Part shown: piece after piece, positions 7,146 to 15,263 of the stretch
Numbering within the stretch: the stretch's first letter is position 1
Layout: each line of letters begins with the position of its first letter
Origin: Chryseobacterium polytrichastri
GTDB lineage: Bacteria; Bacteroidota; Bacteroidia; Flavobacteriales; Weeksellaceae
Reading direction: 5' to 3'
Assembly: GCF_900142445.1 (NCBI RefSeq)
Contig: NZ_FRAV01000032.1
Span: 1-60,162 of the forward strand
Length of the DNA: 60,162 bases
Notes under the pieces: model-generated
Seen by the model: the letters and a program-made list of their open reading frames with translations, nothing else
Told to the model about the DNA's origin: nothing
Databases searched by the model: none
Program-made: the position numbers and the translations under genes

Positions 7146-8696
7146 TTATTCTTTATGATAAGGACATCCAGAAGGCGGATTGGCAACGCGCTCAGAAACT
7201 GCAGCGGTTGTCGTCATATTCATTGCAGGAGGTGCATTGAAGAATTCCTGTTCAATTACTTTTCTCTGATCTGCAGGAATATCCTCTATTTTACGAAGCG
7301 TATTTACTTGAATATGAGGCCAGCTTGTGGTACCGCCATCATTTCCGAAATCAAATTCGAAAAATATAATTTGTTCGTATTGCAACTGAAGAATTTCTTT
7401 TCCATCTTCAATTACAGTTTCAATCCAAAGATTAAAATCTATTTCAACGGTGGGTACAAAACGATTAACAAAAGGAACGTTTAGAATTCCACCTTGCGCT
7501 CCAGTTTGCATTTTGGATGATAATTGAACAAGTACATAATTGGCAACATTTTGTCCGCTCAATGTGTCTCTTAATCTCATATCCGGTCTTACGCAATAAG
7601 GATATAGCTCATCTGCCAATATTCTCTGCGTATAGATTTTGTTTGAACCAGGGTCGTTTTTATCAGTTAAAGTCTCGTGTACCCAAGCCGGAGCCGGTTC
7701 GTCAAGGTTAATAGGACCTCCCGCACCTCCCATAGTTGGTGAGATAGCAAGATGAGGAGGATTCCAAGTTGCGATACCAGTAGGGAACTTTGGAGCACCG
7801 TTTCTAAGGTAATATACTTTATTATCTTTACTTTCAGGGGTAATATCTCCCAATACCGTAATCGTGCTTCCGTGAGGGATAACTCCACTTCTTGAGATCG
7901 AATAATCAGGAATAAAATAAGGACCTTTAATCCCATCCATTGGTTTTACTTCCTGTGCAGGAATGATTTCATAATATTGCTGTCCTTCTTTTAATTGACT
8001 CAAAAGAATGTATGAAGAGTTACCGTTTTCGTCTTTTACTTCAACCAAAGGTTCGTTTCTGTATTCTCCTTTGTATCCGTATTTTTCAAAATCCTCCTCA
8101 GAAAAAGCGTGAATTCCACGATCTCTTTTGATGGTTTCTTCAGTTGCAGCATAATTGTAGACATCACTCAGCCATAGATACATTCCGTTTTCTTCGTGAA
8201 TTCCGGCGTATTGTAAATCTGGATTTCCTTCTACTTTATTTACACTTTTAATGGTTTGATCGTATTTTACAGCACCACAAAATAATTCCGTTGCACCACC
8301 ACGATTACGAACACCACCAGGAACGATTTCAAATGTTAATTTTTCGATATATTCTTCAGTATCAAAACTGAATTTTCCTGGAATAGTACTTGGGTTTGTA
8401 CCTGGAGAAGGCATAATAGTGGTATGGATACCGCTTCCTAATGATGGTCTGTCTATGTTTTTATTGTAATTGGCATTATAACTTACCCATGTTCCATTTA
8501 ATGCTTCTAAAACACCGTAATCTACATTATTTGCTATTTCCTGTAATTTTTCTTCTCTAAAAGGTCTAACAGGATCATCGATCAAAAGTTTCGAGTAACC
8601 CTCCATAAGATTGGCGAGATAGCCTTTTTGACTTTCATCTGAACTCTTGCGGAATAATTGATTTCCTTCAAGACTTTCTTTTTTTCTTTTAAGCAT
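7146..8696 (-). CDS. Beta-rich hypothetical protein, larger paralogue, with a C-terminal CPYH motif
   Basis: A 516-residue protein without a signal peptide, last gene of the first minus-strand block. After a charged N-terminal region of about 60 residues it has LNGTW, YIEKLTF, RNRGG, HEENGMYLWL, IPHG, GGILNVPF, LWIET and SWPHIQVN, in the same order as the 345-aa paralogue at 3358-4395. It is about 170 residues longer, mostly in the middle. It ends SGCPYHKE; a Cys-Pro near a terminus can be a haem-regulatory type ligand, but that is speculation. It follows the ferritin-like gene by 21 bases. I do not recognise a named family. Confidence 0.8.
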   Translation of the reverse strand: MLKRKKESLEGNQLFRKSSDESQKGYLANLMEGYSKLLIDDPVRPFREEKLQEIANNVDYGVLEALNGTWVSYNANYNKNIDRPSLGSGIHTTIMPSPGTNPSTIPGKFSFDTEEYIEKLTFEIVPGGVRNRGGATELFCGAVKYDQTIKSVNKVEGNPDLQYAGIHEENGMYLWLSDVYNYAATEETIKRDRGIHAFSEEDFEKYGYKGEYRNEPLVEVKDENGNSSYILLSQLKEGQQYYEIIPAQEVKPMDGIKGPYFIPDYSISRSGVIPHGSTITVLGDITPESKDNKVYYLRNGAPKFPTGIATWNPPHLAISPTMGGAGGPINLDEPAPAWVHETLTDKNDPGSNKIYTQRILADELYPYCVRPDMRLRDTLSGQNVANYVLVQLSSKMQTGAQGGILNVPFVNRFVPTVEIDFNLWIETVIEDGKEILQLQYEQIIFFEFDFGNDGGTTSWPHIQVNTLRKIEDIPADQRKVIEQEFFNAPPAMNMTTTAAVSERVANPPSGCPYHKE

Positions 8697-8717
8697 GGTG
8701 TATTGTTTTTATGGTTA

Positions 8718-10208
8718 TTAATTACTTGGATATTCGAACGTTGGACCTGCGTTGTATTGAGAGTCCAATGGCTGGCTCATCAGTCCCACAGCCTGCTCTT
8801 TCAGCGCATACATATACATGATCGATTTTTCTAATTCTTTTGCATCCCCTTCTACAGCTGCCTGAATGGCATCTAATAAATTTTTATAGGTTTGGTTAAA
8901 TGCTTTTCCTTGCGCGTACAATTGCGGATTCAATTGATAATCTGCAATTTTAGGATTCGGCTTCATAGGATAAGCAGCGCTCCATTCTACAGGTAAAGCT
9001 TTTCCATTGGGTGGAGTAGTAACAGGCATCATTCCGTTTTCATCCATAAAGGGTTCGTATTTACCATTTAAATAATAATGTTCATGGAAGATTTCTTTAA
9101 ATCTGAAATAATGGGCTAATTCCATTCCTTCTTCGAACTGAGAAGGATCTACATCAAAAATGGATTCATCTGCACCTTCTCCCTGGCCTTTAATTTCCTG
9201 GAAAACAGCAATTACGCCTGATAATGCCTCCACAGCGTGTAATTTTCCACCACTTCCGTAATATTGTTCCGGACGAATTTGTTTTGCTGGGTTTCCAGTA
9301 AAGATTCCTCCTGTATTCAATTCTTCAAATGTTTGTGGTAGTTTTCCGTTGGCTTTGTAATAAGCAATGATTTGGAAAACAACGATGTAAAAGAATAAAA
9401 CATCATAATATTCACCAATCGTGTGAACATTTTCCATAATGAAAGCCTTCATATTCTCCAGCGTCCAGTGATTATTTTCCTGTACAGATGAACTTTTAAG
9501 GAATGATCTGTTTTCTTCAATATGATCATATACCGGCGCTTTTACGAAGGCACTGCTCGGACTTTCAATGGCAATAAATGTAGCAATGCTGTTCGTAGAA
9601 AATGTTTCTAAACCTACGAAGAAATCTACATTCATCGGTAATTTCATCGGGTAGGTAGGGTAGTTTTGAGGCTTGTTTACAGAAGGTTGAATACTTACTG
9701 CATTCATCACATTACAAACCATGATCATGTGAAGCATTTCTTCTACCGCAACACTTCTGATAATTTGTGAAGCCAATACATTCTTGCCATCTTTTATAGA
9801 ATACAAAGCGGTAAGATAGGGTGGAATCGTTGAATGTTCAATAAGAATAGCGGTCTGCAAAAGATCTTGTAATGCAGTACGGTAATTCATATTTACTAAT
9901 CCACCTTTTTTCGCTGAAGGAGCTTTTTTTGCCTCTAATTGGTCAACGCTTATTTCCTGAAAAGTAGGTGATCCAAACTGAGAACTTAGGTAATCATTAA
10001 ATTCATTAATCTGATCATTCAGTAACAAGTTAGTAAGTGTTTTACTGTGGTATTTCAATCCTTCCAACCAATCTTCTTTATTTATTGTGGTGTCGAATAA
10101 TAAAGTTTGTAAAGAAATGGCTTCTTCAACGATGGTGTTTTTGCTTAATAAAGAACCTTTTAATAGAGTTTGTTCAGGTTCTGCTTTAGTGATTAGTCTT
10201 TGTCTCAT
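8718..10208 (-). CDS. Ferritin-like protein related to the VioB/iminophenyl-pyruvate dimer synthase domain
   Basis: A 496-residue protein. The first 105 residues are of unknown fold. From about residue 107 it matches the ferritin-like domain found in VioB: TAILIEHSTIPPYLTALYSI with E124 and H125, and VAVEEMLHMI with E156, E157 and H160. A later helix, ELAHYFRFKEIFHEHYY, supplies further possible iron ligands. In violacein synthesis this type of domain couples two imino acids oxidatively; most stand-alone relatives are uncharacterised. No signal peptide. It lies four bases after GMC copy A and 21 bases before the beta-rich protein, so it should be made together with them. Possible di-iron oxidase or oxygenase; substrate unknown. 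Confidence 0.85.
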   Translation of the reverse strand: MRQRLITKAEPEQTLLKGSLLSKNTIVEEAISLQTLLFDTTINKEDWLEGLKYHSKTLTNLLLNDQINEFNDYLSSQFGSPTFQEISVDQLEAKKAPSAKKGGLVNMNYRTALQDLLQTAILIEHSTIPPYLTALYSIKDGKNVLASQIIRSVAVEEMLHMIMVCNVMNAVSIQPSVNKPQNYPTYPMKLPMNVDFFVGLETFSTNSIATFIAIESPSSAFVKAPVYDHIEENRSFLKSSSVQENNHWTLENMKAFIMENVHTIGEYYDVLFFYIVVFQIIAYYKANGKLPQTFEELNTGGIFTGNPAKQIRPEQYYGSGGKLHAVEALSGVIAVFQEIKGQGEGADESIFDVDPSQFEEGMELAHYFRFKEIFHEHYYLNGKYEPFMDENGMMPVTTPPNGKALPVEWSAAYPMKPNPKIADYQLNPQLYAQGKAFNQTYKNLLDAIQAAVEGDAKELEKSIMYMYALKEQAVGLMSQPLDSQYNAGPTFEYPSN

Positions 10209-10212
10209 GGTT

Positions 10213-12303
10213 TCAGTTTTTAAATTTGTTTTCTAAATCACTCAAAATAGATTCTACCGAACGAATCGTGAATGCTGCTAAAGTTAAAGTTGGGTTTGAT
10301 GTTCCCAGTGTCGTCATATTTCCTGCGCCAACGATGTATAAATTCGGGTGATCCCATGATTTACAATAGCTGTTGGTTACAGAGTCTTCTGCATTATCGC
10401 CCATTCTGTGAGTACCTACAATGTGGCCGGCTCCATTATAAGAATACCGTACGTTGTTGTACATAAAAGTATTTTTGTCTGCCTCAGTATACTTTGTGAA
10501 ATCATCAATGCCTAATCTTTTAAACATCTGATCAGAAGCTAATTTAGCTTGCTCCATCGATTTCATTTCGTACTCCGTTAATTCATAATGAATAACAGGA
10601 CGGGGAATTCCCAACGCATCCAGATACTGATCATTAATGGTCACTCTGTTGTTTGGGTTGGGTAATTGTTCAATCTCAAAATGAAATAAAACCTGTCTTG
10701 AAAGTCGGTACGCCAACGCTTCTTTTAATTCAGCTCCAAAAAGACCTTGTCCTAAAAATTCTGAAACATCTGATCCCGGAGAAAATGTAGGCCAGCTCCA
10801 TCCCCAATTGTCTAGCGGAGAGATCCAGGCTGAAAACTCACTTCTGAAATTACCATCACGGAAAGACGAAATATTGGTGGTAGAACCTGGACCTCTGTAC
10901 GAATAAATAGGTTCTGGGAATAGTCCCCAAGTCAACATTACCATGTGATCCATTAAGTTTCTTCCTACCTGATCGCTTCGGTTGGCAACGGTTTTTTCAA
11001 CTTTTTGTCCGTTTTCGATAACGGTATATTTTGAATTCAATAAAATCTTTGGATTTTCAAAAGCATTGGCCGCAAGGATGACAATTGAATCTGATGTGTC
11101 AATTACTTCCTCAACAAAATCAGTCTTCTCTTTAGAAAAATATTTACGAAGGTGAATTTTTGAAATTTTCTCCTGATCGTTTTGGTCAACGCTTACTTTA
11201 TATACAACACTTTGAGCCTGAACATCAATGTATTCGTGTTTTTTAAGATTTTCGTTTTTATTCACTTTATACAACGCTTTTTTCAATGTTTTCAACGCAT
11301 TGTATTTTGCCTGAACCGGACAGATCGGAACACATGAAGCATTTCCTTCGCAACGCTCTCCCATGTAAGGATTCCAGACAGATCCTAACGCTTTATATTC
11401 TTCGTTTTCAATATTATTTAATGATAATTTGTATCCTGAATCTGTAGAATTAGCTTTAATGATTTTTGCTTTTCCATACGCCAGATTAGGAGTAGAATTT
11501 CTTCCCTGAGGAGACGGAACCATTGTTAAAGGAAAGTCTTCAAAATTTAACTGAACACTGGTTCCTTTAAGACCATTAATGATCTTCTGATCCATATAAC
11601 TTTGAGGAATTTCATCCATCGGAAAAACATAGTCTTTGCCATAATAATCTTCCATGCTTTCTGAAATAGGATATTCCTGTGCCGCCACATTTCCTGAAAC
11701 CCCGATCTCAAATTCAGCCATTTCATAATAAGGTTTTAAAGCATCATAATCAATGGGCCAGTTGATTCCCGTTTTTACATCAGAATCTGGTTTATTGATT
11801 TCGATACCATATTTTTCGGTAAGTCTGAAATCATTCGGAAGCATTCTTGGCGTGGTTCCCAACCAGTGAAGTGTTGTTCCACCACCAACTCTGATGGCAT
11901 CACTTGCAAAAAGCATCGGACCAAACTGAACTAAATATCCATTCTTATCCGGAAATGGAAGCGTAATCTTTTCCATATCCAAAATGTCAGGTGATGGCGC
12001 CTGTTTTAAATTCGGGTAAGGAGAATTCGGAACTTTAGCCTCTTCCATATAAAACTTACGAATGTACTCGTTATAGGTGGTCAATGATGACGATGAATCC
12101 AGTTCTAATCCGGCTTCCAACCCAGCTTCATACATTAGAATAGATAGTTCTCTGGCATTATTAGGATTATCTATTTCTGCACGGTAAACCATTTTACCTT
12201 TTTCGGTATCAAAAACATGATCGGTCAAAAGTTTAGCGATCAATGATCCTGCGATCCCCGTTCCTACGATGATTACGTCTTTTTTGAATTCTATATTGCT
12301 CAT
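10213..12303 (-). CDS. GMC oxidoreductase (copy A), large-subunit type with a cysteine motif
   Basis: A 696-residue FAD enzyme with GTGIAGS at residues 14-20 and the GMC active-site pair in THRMGDNAEDSVTNSY (His) and SNPTLTL (Asn). Around residues 318-328 is C-x5-C-x3-C followed by PVQAKYN, closely resembling the segment that binds a 3Fe-4S cluster in FAD-dependent glucose, fructose and sorbitol dehydrogenase large subunits. In relatives I remember, two cysteines stand side by side at the first position; here the second is Glu. The ATG overlaps the stop of the small-subunit gene by four bases, which supports a two-subunit enzyme. No Tat or Sec signal is visible on either, unusual for these normally periplasmic dehydrogenases. 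Confidence 0.9.
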   Translation of the reverse strand: MSNIEFKKDVIIVGTGIAGSLIAKLLTDHVFDTEKGKMVYRAEIDNPNNARELSILMYEAGLEAGLELDSSSSLTTYNEYIRKFYMEEAKVPNSPYPNLKQAPSPDILDMEKITLPFPDKNGYLVQFGPMLFASDAIRVGGGTTLHWLGTTPRMLPNDFRLTEKYGIEINKPDSDVKTGINWPIDYDALKPYYEMAEFEIGVSGNVAAQEYPISESMEDYYGKDYVFPMDEIPQSYMDQKIINGLKGTSVQLNFEDFPLTMVPSPQGRNSTPNLAYGKAKIIKANSTDSGYKLSLNNIENEEYKALGSVWNPYMGERCEGNASCVPICPVQAKYNALKTLKKALYKVNKNENLKKHEYIDVQAQSVVYKVSVDQNDQEKISKIHLRKYFSKEKTDFVEEVIDTSDSIVILAANAFENPKILLNSKYTVIENGQKVEKTVANRSDQVGRNLMDHMVMLTWGLFPEPIYSYRGPGSTTNISSFRDGNFRSEFSAWISPLDNWGWSWPTFSPGSDVSEFLGQGLFGAELKEALAYRLSRQVLFHFEIEQLPNPNNRVTINDQYLDALGIPRPVIHYELTEYEMKSMEQAKLASDQMFKRLGIDDFTKYTEADKNTFMYNNVRYSYNGAGHIVGTHRMGDNAEDSVTNSYCKSWDHPNLYIVGAGNMTTLGTSNPTLTLAAFTIRSVESILSDLENKFKN

Positions 12304-12743
12304 GAGTTACTGTTTACAGGTTGAACGGCCCAAGATTTAAACCCAGGTTGTTTGGCTCCCGGCGGATGGGCATGCATGACATTCCAAACCAGACTTTCTT
12401 TATAGGATAAGTCATTCACATAAGCGCCTTCCCAAGTTCCCAAATACCACATCGTGATAATGCTGCTTGACATCTGCTGCATTCCCGGATCTGCCATGAT
12501 TTCAGACTGAATAGCATTTCTTAATTGATCTTGACTGAAAGAATTTTCAAGGACAGATTTTGCAACATTCAGAAACTCTAAAAAGGTTGCGATTTCAATC
12601 TGCCCTAAGATATGTCTGTAATAAATTTCTGCTAAGCCGGTGGACTGCAACTCGTTCGCAGAAAATCCTGTGAGAGATCCTGAGATCGACATAAACACGT
12701 CATAATAGTAATCATCGACGTTAAGGATTTTGTTAATAATCAT
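12300..12743 (-). CDS. Small subunit of a GMC dehydrogenase (sorbitol/gluconate dehydrogenase subunit-3 type)
   Basis: A 147-residue protein with the C-terminal signature MHAHPPGAKQPGFKSWAVQP, typical of the small subunit of membrane-bound FAD sorbitol, fructose and glucose dehydrogenases. It is the first gene of the block and overlaps the GMC gene in an ATGA. In known enzymes the small subunit carries a Tat signal that exports the complex. This one starts MIINKILNVDDYYYD with no twin arginine and no hydrophobic core, so export by that route is not supported. No cytochrome c subunit is encoded nearby. Confidence 0.75.
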   Translation of the reverse strand: MIINKILNVDDYYYDVFMSISGSLTGFSANELQSTGLAEIYYRHILGQIEIATFLEFLNVAKSVLENSFSQDQLRNAIQSEIMADPGMQQMSSSIITMWYLGTWEGAYVNDLSYKESLVWNVMHAHPPGAKQPGFKSWAVQPVNSNS

Positions 12744-13094
12744 TTCGTTTAAATTTTGATGGTTGATGTTTTTTTAATGAGCAGCGTATCATTTTATAGC
12801 ATGATATGTTGCTCATTGACTCTAGTTATCAATTTTTGTTTATTCAAAATTAGAATGTTCAAATCGTTTTAATTTCAGTATTTATACTTAATTTATATTT
12901 CAGAAATGTTATTTAAAATGAGTCTAGATAAGGCTTGTATTGAATTTTTAGAGTATTTATTAATGATAAATAACTGAGCAAAAAAGATGGTAAGAACTAA
13001 CAAAAATTTTAGTCGTTGAAAGGTTTTTATGGCTGAGAATCTTTATTGTCTCATTTGTAGAAAATAAGTAAATTGGCTGAAAGAATATTTATAT
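12744..13094. other. Divergent intergenic region
   Basis: 351 bases between the minus-strand oxidoreductase block and the plus-strand GH88 gene. On the minus strand TAATTTTG (plus 12845-12852) is a perfect TAnnTTTG match about 100 bases before the block, but I see no suitable -33 partner. No gene or strong structure seen. Confidence 0.4.
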
Positions 13095-14285
13095 ATGATT
13101 TTACAAAAACTAAGCATCATCATTATTACCACTTTTAGCTTTATTGCTACGGCACAGACAAGTAAAAAGGAAATGTCCAAATTGATTCATGATGAATTTC
13201 AGTTTGCAGACAAGCAGTATAAATATTTAATGAAAGCCATTCCACAAGATAAGATGCCGCAATCTTACAAAGCTTCAGAAGGAAAAGTTGTTACTAAAGA
13301 TATCAGTTGGTGGTGCTCTGGTTTTTATCCGGGTTCTTTGTGGATGATCTATGAACAAACGAAAGATTTAGAGATTAAAAAAGAAGCAGAAAGAACGCTG
13401 TCATTAATAGAATCCAACAAAACATTTACTCGTGATCATGATCTTGGTTTTATGATGTTTTGCAGTTTTGGAAATGCTTACAGAATTACAAAAGATCCAA
13501 AATATAAAGAAATTATTTTAGCTTCAGCAGAGTCTCTCTCTACAAGATTTCGACCGGGAATGCAGGCAATTTTGTCTTGGGATAAAATGGCAGATTTCAA
13601 AGGTCCGGTTATTATTGATAATATGATGAATCTGGAAATGTTGGTTTGGGCATCCCAAAACGGAGGCAATAAAAAGACAGCAGAAATTGCGATTGCTCAT
13701 GCCAATACTACGATGAAAAACCATTTTCGTCCCGATTATAGTTCATATCATGTAATTGATTATGATAAAAATTCAGGAAAGGTTTTAAGCAAAAAAACAT
13801 TTCAAGGGTATTCAGATTCTTCGGCTTGGGCAAGAGGGCAAGGTTGGGCGTTGTATGGATATACGATGATGTACAGATTGACCAAAGATGAAAAATATTT
13901 AAGTCAGGCGCGAAATATCGCGAAATTTATTCTTAATAACCCCACCTTACCGGAAGACAAAATTCCATATTGGGATTTTAATGATCCTAAGATTCCAAAC
14001 GTTCCGAGGGATGCTTCTGCGGCGGCTATTATTTCTTCTGCTTTACTTGAATTAGGACAATTTACGAAAGGAGAGGAAAAGAAAAATTATATTGGAGTTG
14101 CCAAAAAAATGCTGATCAATTTATCAAGCGAAAAGTATCATGCAAAATTAGGGGAAAACGGAGGCTTTTTATTAATGCACAGCACAGGCGGATTACCGCT
14201 AAACTCTGAGATTGATGTTCCGTTGATCTATGCAGATTATTATTTTCTTGAAGCACTGAAAAGATATAAGGATTGGTATTTGTAA
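13095..14285 (+). CDS. GH88 family unsaturated glucuronyl hydrolase
   Basis: A 396-residue protein with a signal peptide (about 1-20, ending FIATAQ). The two aspartates of GH88 enzymes are visible: D116 in RDHDLGFM and D175 in IIDNMMNLEML. SAWARGQGWALYGY, also typical, follows. The family removes 4,5-unsaturated uronic acid from oligosaccharides left by polysaccharide lyases, acting in the periplasm in Bacteroidota. No lyase or SusCD pair adjoins it, so its natural substrate cannot be read from context. It stands alone, ending before the tetR operon. Length matches the family (about 380). Confidence 0.92.
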   Translation: MILQKLSIIIITTFSFIATAQTSKKEMSKLIHDEFQFADKQYKYLMKAIPQDKMPQSYKASEGKVVTKDISWWCSGFYPGSLWMIYEQTKDLEIKKEAERTLSLIESNKTFTRDHDLGFMMFCSFGNAYRITKDPKYKEIILASAESLSTRFRPGMQAILSWDKMADFKGPVIIDNMMNLEMLVWASQNGGNKKTAEIAIAHANTTMKNHFRPDYSSYHVIDYDKNSGKVLSKKTFQGYSDSSAWARGQGWALYGYTMMYRLTKDEKYLSQARNIAKFILNNPTLPEDKIPYWDFNDPKIPNVPRDASAAAIISSALLELGQFTKGEEKKNYIGVAKKMLINLSSEKYHAKLGENGGFLLMHSTGGLPLNSEIDVPLIYADYYFLEALKRYKDWYL

Positions 14286-14384
14286 GGTTTACTTGGTAAT
14301 TTAGATTTAGCCACAGACTTCTTTTTAAAATAGCCTGCTAAAATATATTCACAAATACAGCTAACTTTTCTTTAACAGTATTTT

Positions 14385-14428
14385 TATCATTCCAGAGGAA
14401 TCTAAACTTAGTTGTTAGAATGACAATC
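14385..14428. repeat. Dispersed intergenic repeat, short copy
   Basis: ATCATTCCAGAGGAATCTAA at one end and GTTAGAATGACAAT at the other. It is a shortened relative of the palindromic repeat at 33796-33861. Confidence 0.55.
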
Positions 14429-14548
14429 ATGATAAGAACAAAACTAATTCCTAAAAGCAAAGCTTTACGATAAAAAAGACCTCCAATTTATTCTTTAATC
14501 TCTTCAGTAATTTGTCTTAAAAATTCTGAATAGTTAAAAATATATTAA

Positions 14549-14593
14549 TTTTCGACTGTATTTTATTTTTAGTCTAAAAAAGTTGTAAATTTG
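14549..14593 (+). promoter_or_regulatory. Operator and promoter of tetR (copy 1 of a repeated site)
   Basis: TTTTCGACT, 13 bases, then AGTCTAAAAA; the arms are near-inverted copies. The right half also forms the palindrome TTTTAGTCTAAAA. It is followed by the perfect -7 box TAAATTTG at 14586-14593. The same arrangement with the same 13-base spacing is at 15226-15257, before the MFS gene. This is the pattern expected of an autoregulated TetR operon. Confidence 0.7.
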
Positions 14594-14609
14594 CATCAGA
14601 AATTAATTA

Positions 14610-15209
14610 ATGGCTAACGAAAATTTTAAAACTCAGGTAATTACCGCTGCACAAAAACTGTTTCAGGAACGTGGATTGGGAATGGTAACGATGGAAGATG
14701 TTGCTAAAGCTGTTGGAAAAGGGAAAAGTACGCTGTATTATTATTTTAAAAGTAAAGAAGAAATCTTTAATGCTGTATTAGATTCCGAAATTAATGATGT
14801 GGTAGTGGAAACATTAAAAAGACTGAGCCTACATGATATTTTGATAGATAAGCTCAAAGCTTTTGCTCATACAAAATTTGAGATGGTTCAAAAAAGAAAA
14901 TCATTGTATAAAGCCATGGAAGCCGGAATGGATGCTGAAGCATTTTCTCAATATATGGAAGCGAAGAAGGAGATTCACCAAAAGTATTTGCAGAAAGAGA
15001 TCCTGATTTTGCAACAAGTATTCTTTAATGCAATGCAGCGAGATGAGATTCCCGAAATGGATATAGATCAAACTGAAAAAAAGATATTCCTGTTTCTTTC
15101 ATCCATAAGAGGGATCAATAGAGAGTTTGTTGTTCATGGAAATCCGGAAGATGACGGAAAAGATACGCTAGACCTGTTCTGTGAATTGTATTATCGGGGA
15201 ATCCGATAA
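14610..15209 (+). CDS. TetR/AcrR-family transcriptional regulator
   Basis: A 199-residue protein. The N-terminal helix-turn-helix is clear: residues 8-55 include AAQKLFQERGLGMVTMEDVA and GKSTLYYYFKSKEEIF. The helical C-terminal part should bind a small molecule or be a dimer interface; the ligand is unknown. It lies 54 bases upstream of an MFS exporter and then an isochorismatase-fold hydrolase. The same operator-like sequence precedes both tetR and the MFS gene, so it very likely represses this operon, including itself. Confidence 0.95.
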   Translation: MANENFKTQVITAAQKLFQERGLGMVTMEDVAKAVGKGKSTLYYYFKSKEEIFNAVLDSEINDVVVETLKRLSLHDILIDKLKAFAHTKFEMVQKRKSLYKAMEAGMDAEAFSQYMEAKKEIHQKYLQKEILILQQVFFNAMQRDEIPEMDIDQTEKKIFLFLSSIRGINREFVVHGNPEDDGKDTLDLFCELYYRGIR

Positions 15210-15225
15210 TATTTTTTTTAATTTA

Positions 15226-15260
15226 TTTTCGACCAATTTTTAATTTTAGTCTAAAAAAGT
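15226..15260 (+). promoter_or_regulatory. Second copy of the TetR operator-like site, before the MFS gene
   Basis: TTTTCGACC, 13 bases, then AGTCTAAAAA, with TTTTAGTCTAAAAAAGT identical to the tetR copy. It lies between the tetR stop and the MFS start (ATG 15264). This suggests the exporter has its own controlled promoter or that repressor binds both sites cooperatively. Confidence 0.65.
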
Positions 15261-15263
15261 ATT

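Larger units (their letters stand above)
14286..14609. other. Spacer with repeat and tetR promoter/operator
   Basis: No gene. It holds a short dispersed repeat (14385-14428), the operator-like sequence (14549-14583) and a TAAATTTG -7 box (14586-14593) in front of tetR. Confidence 0.6.

Noticed and set aside
7155..7484. 109-codon plus-strand frame over the 516-aa gene
   Set aside because: Opposite strand of a conserved, motif-bearing protein; no independent evidence.
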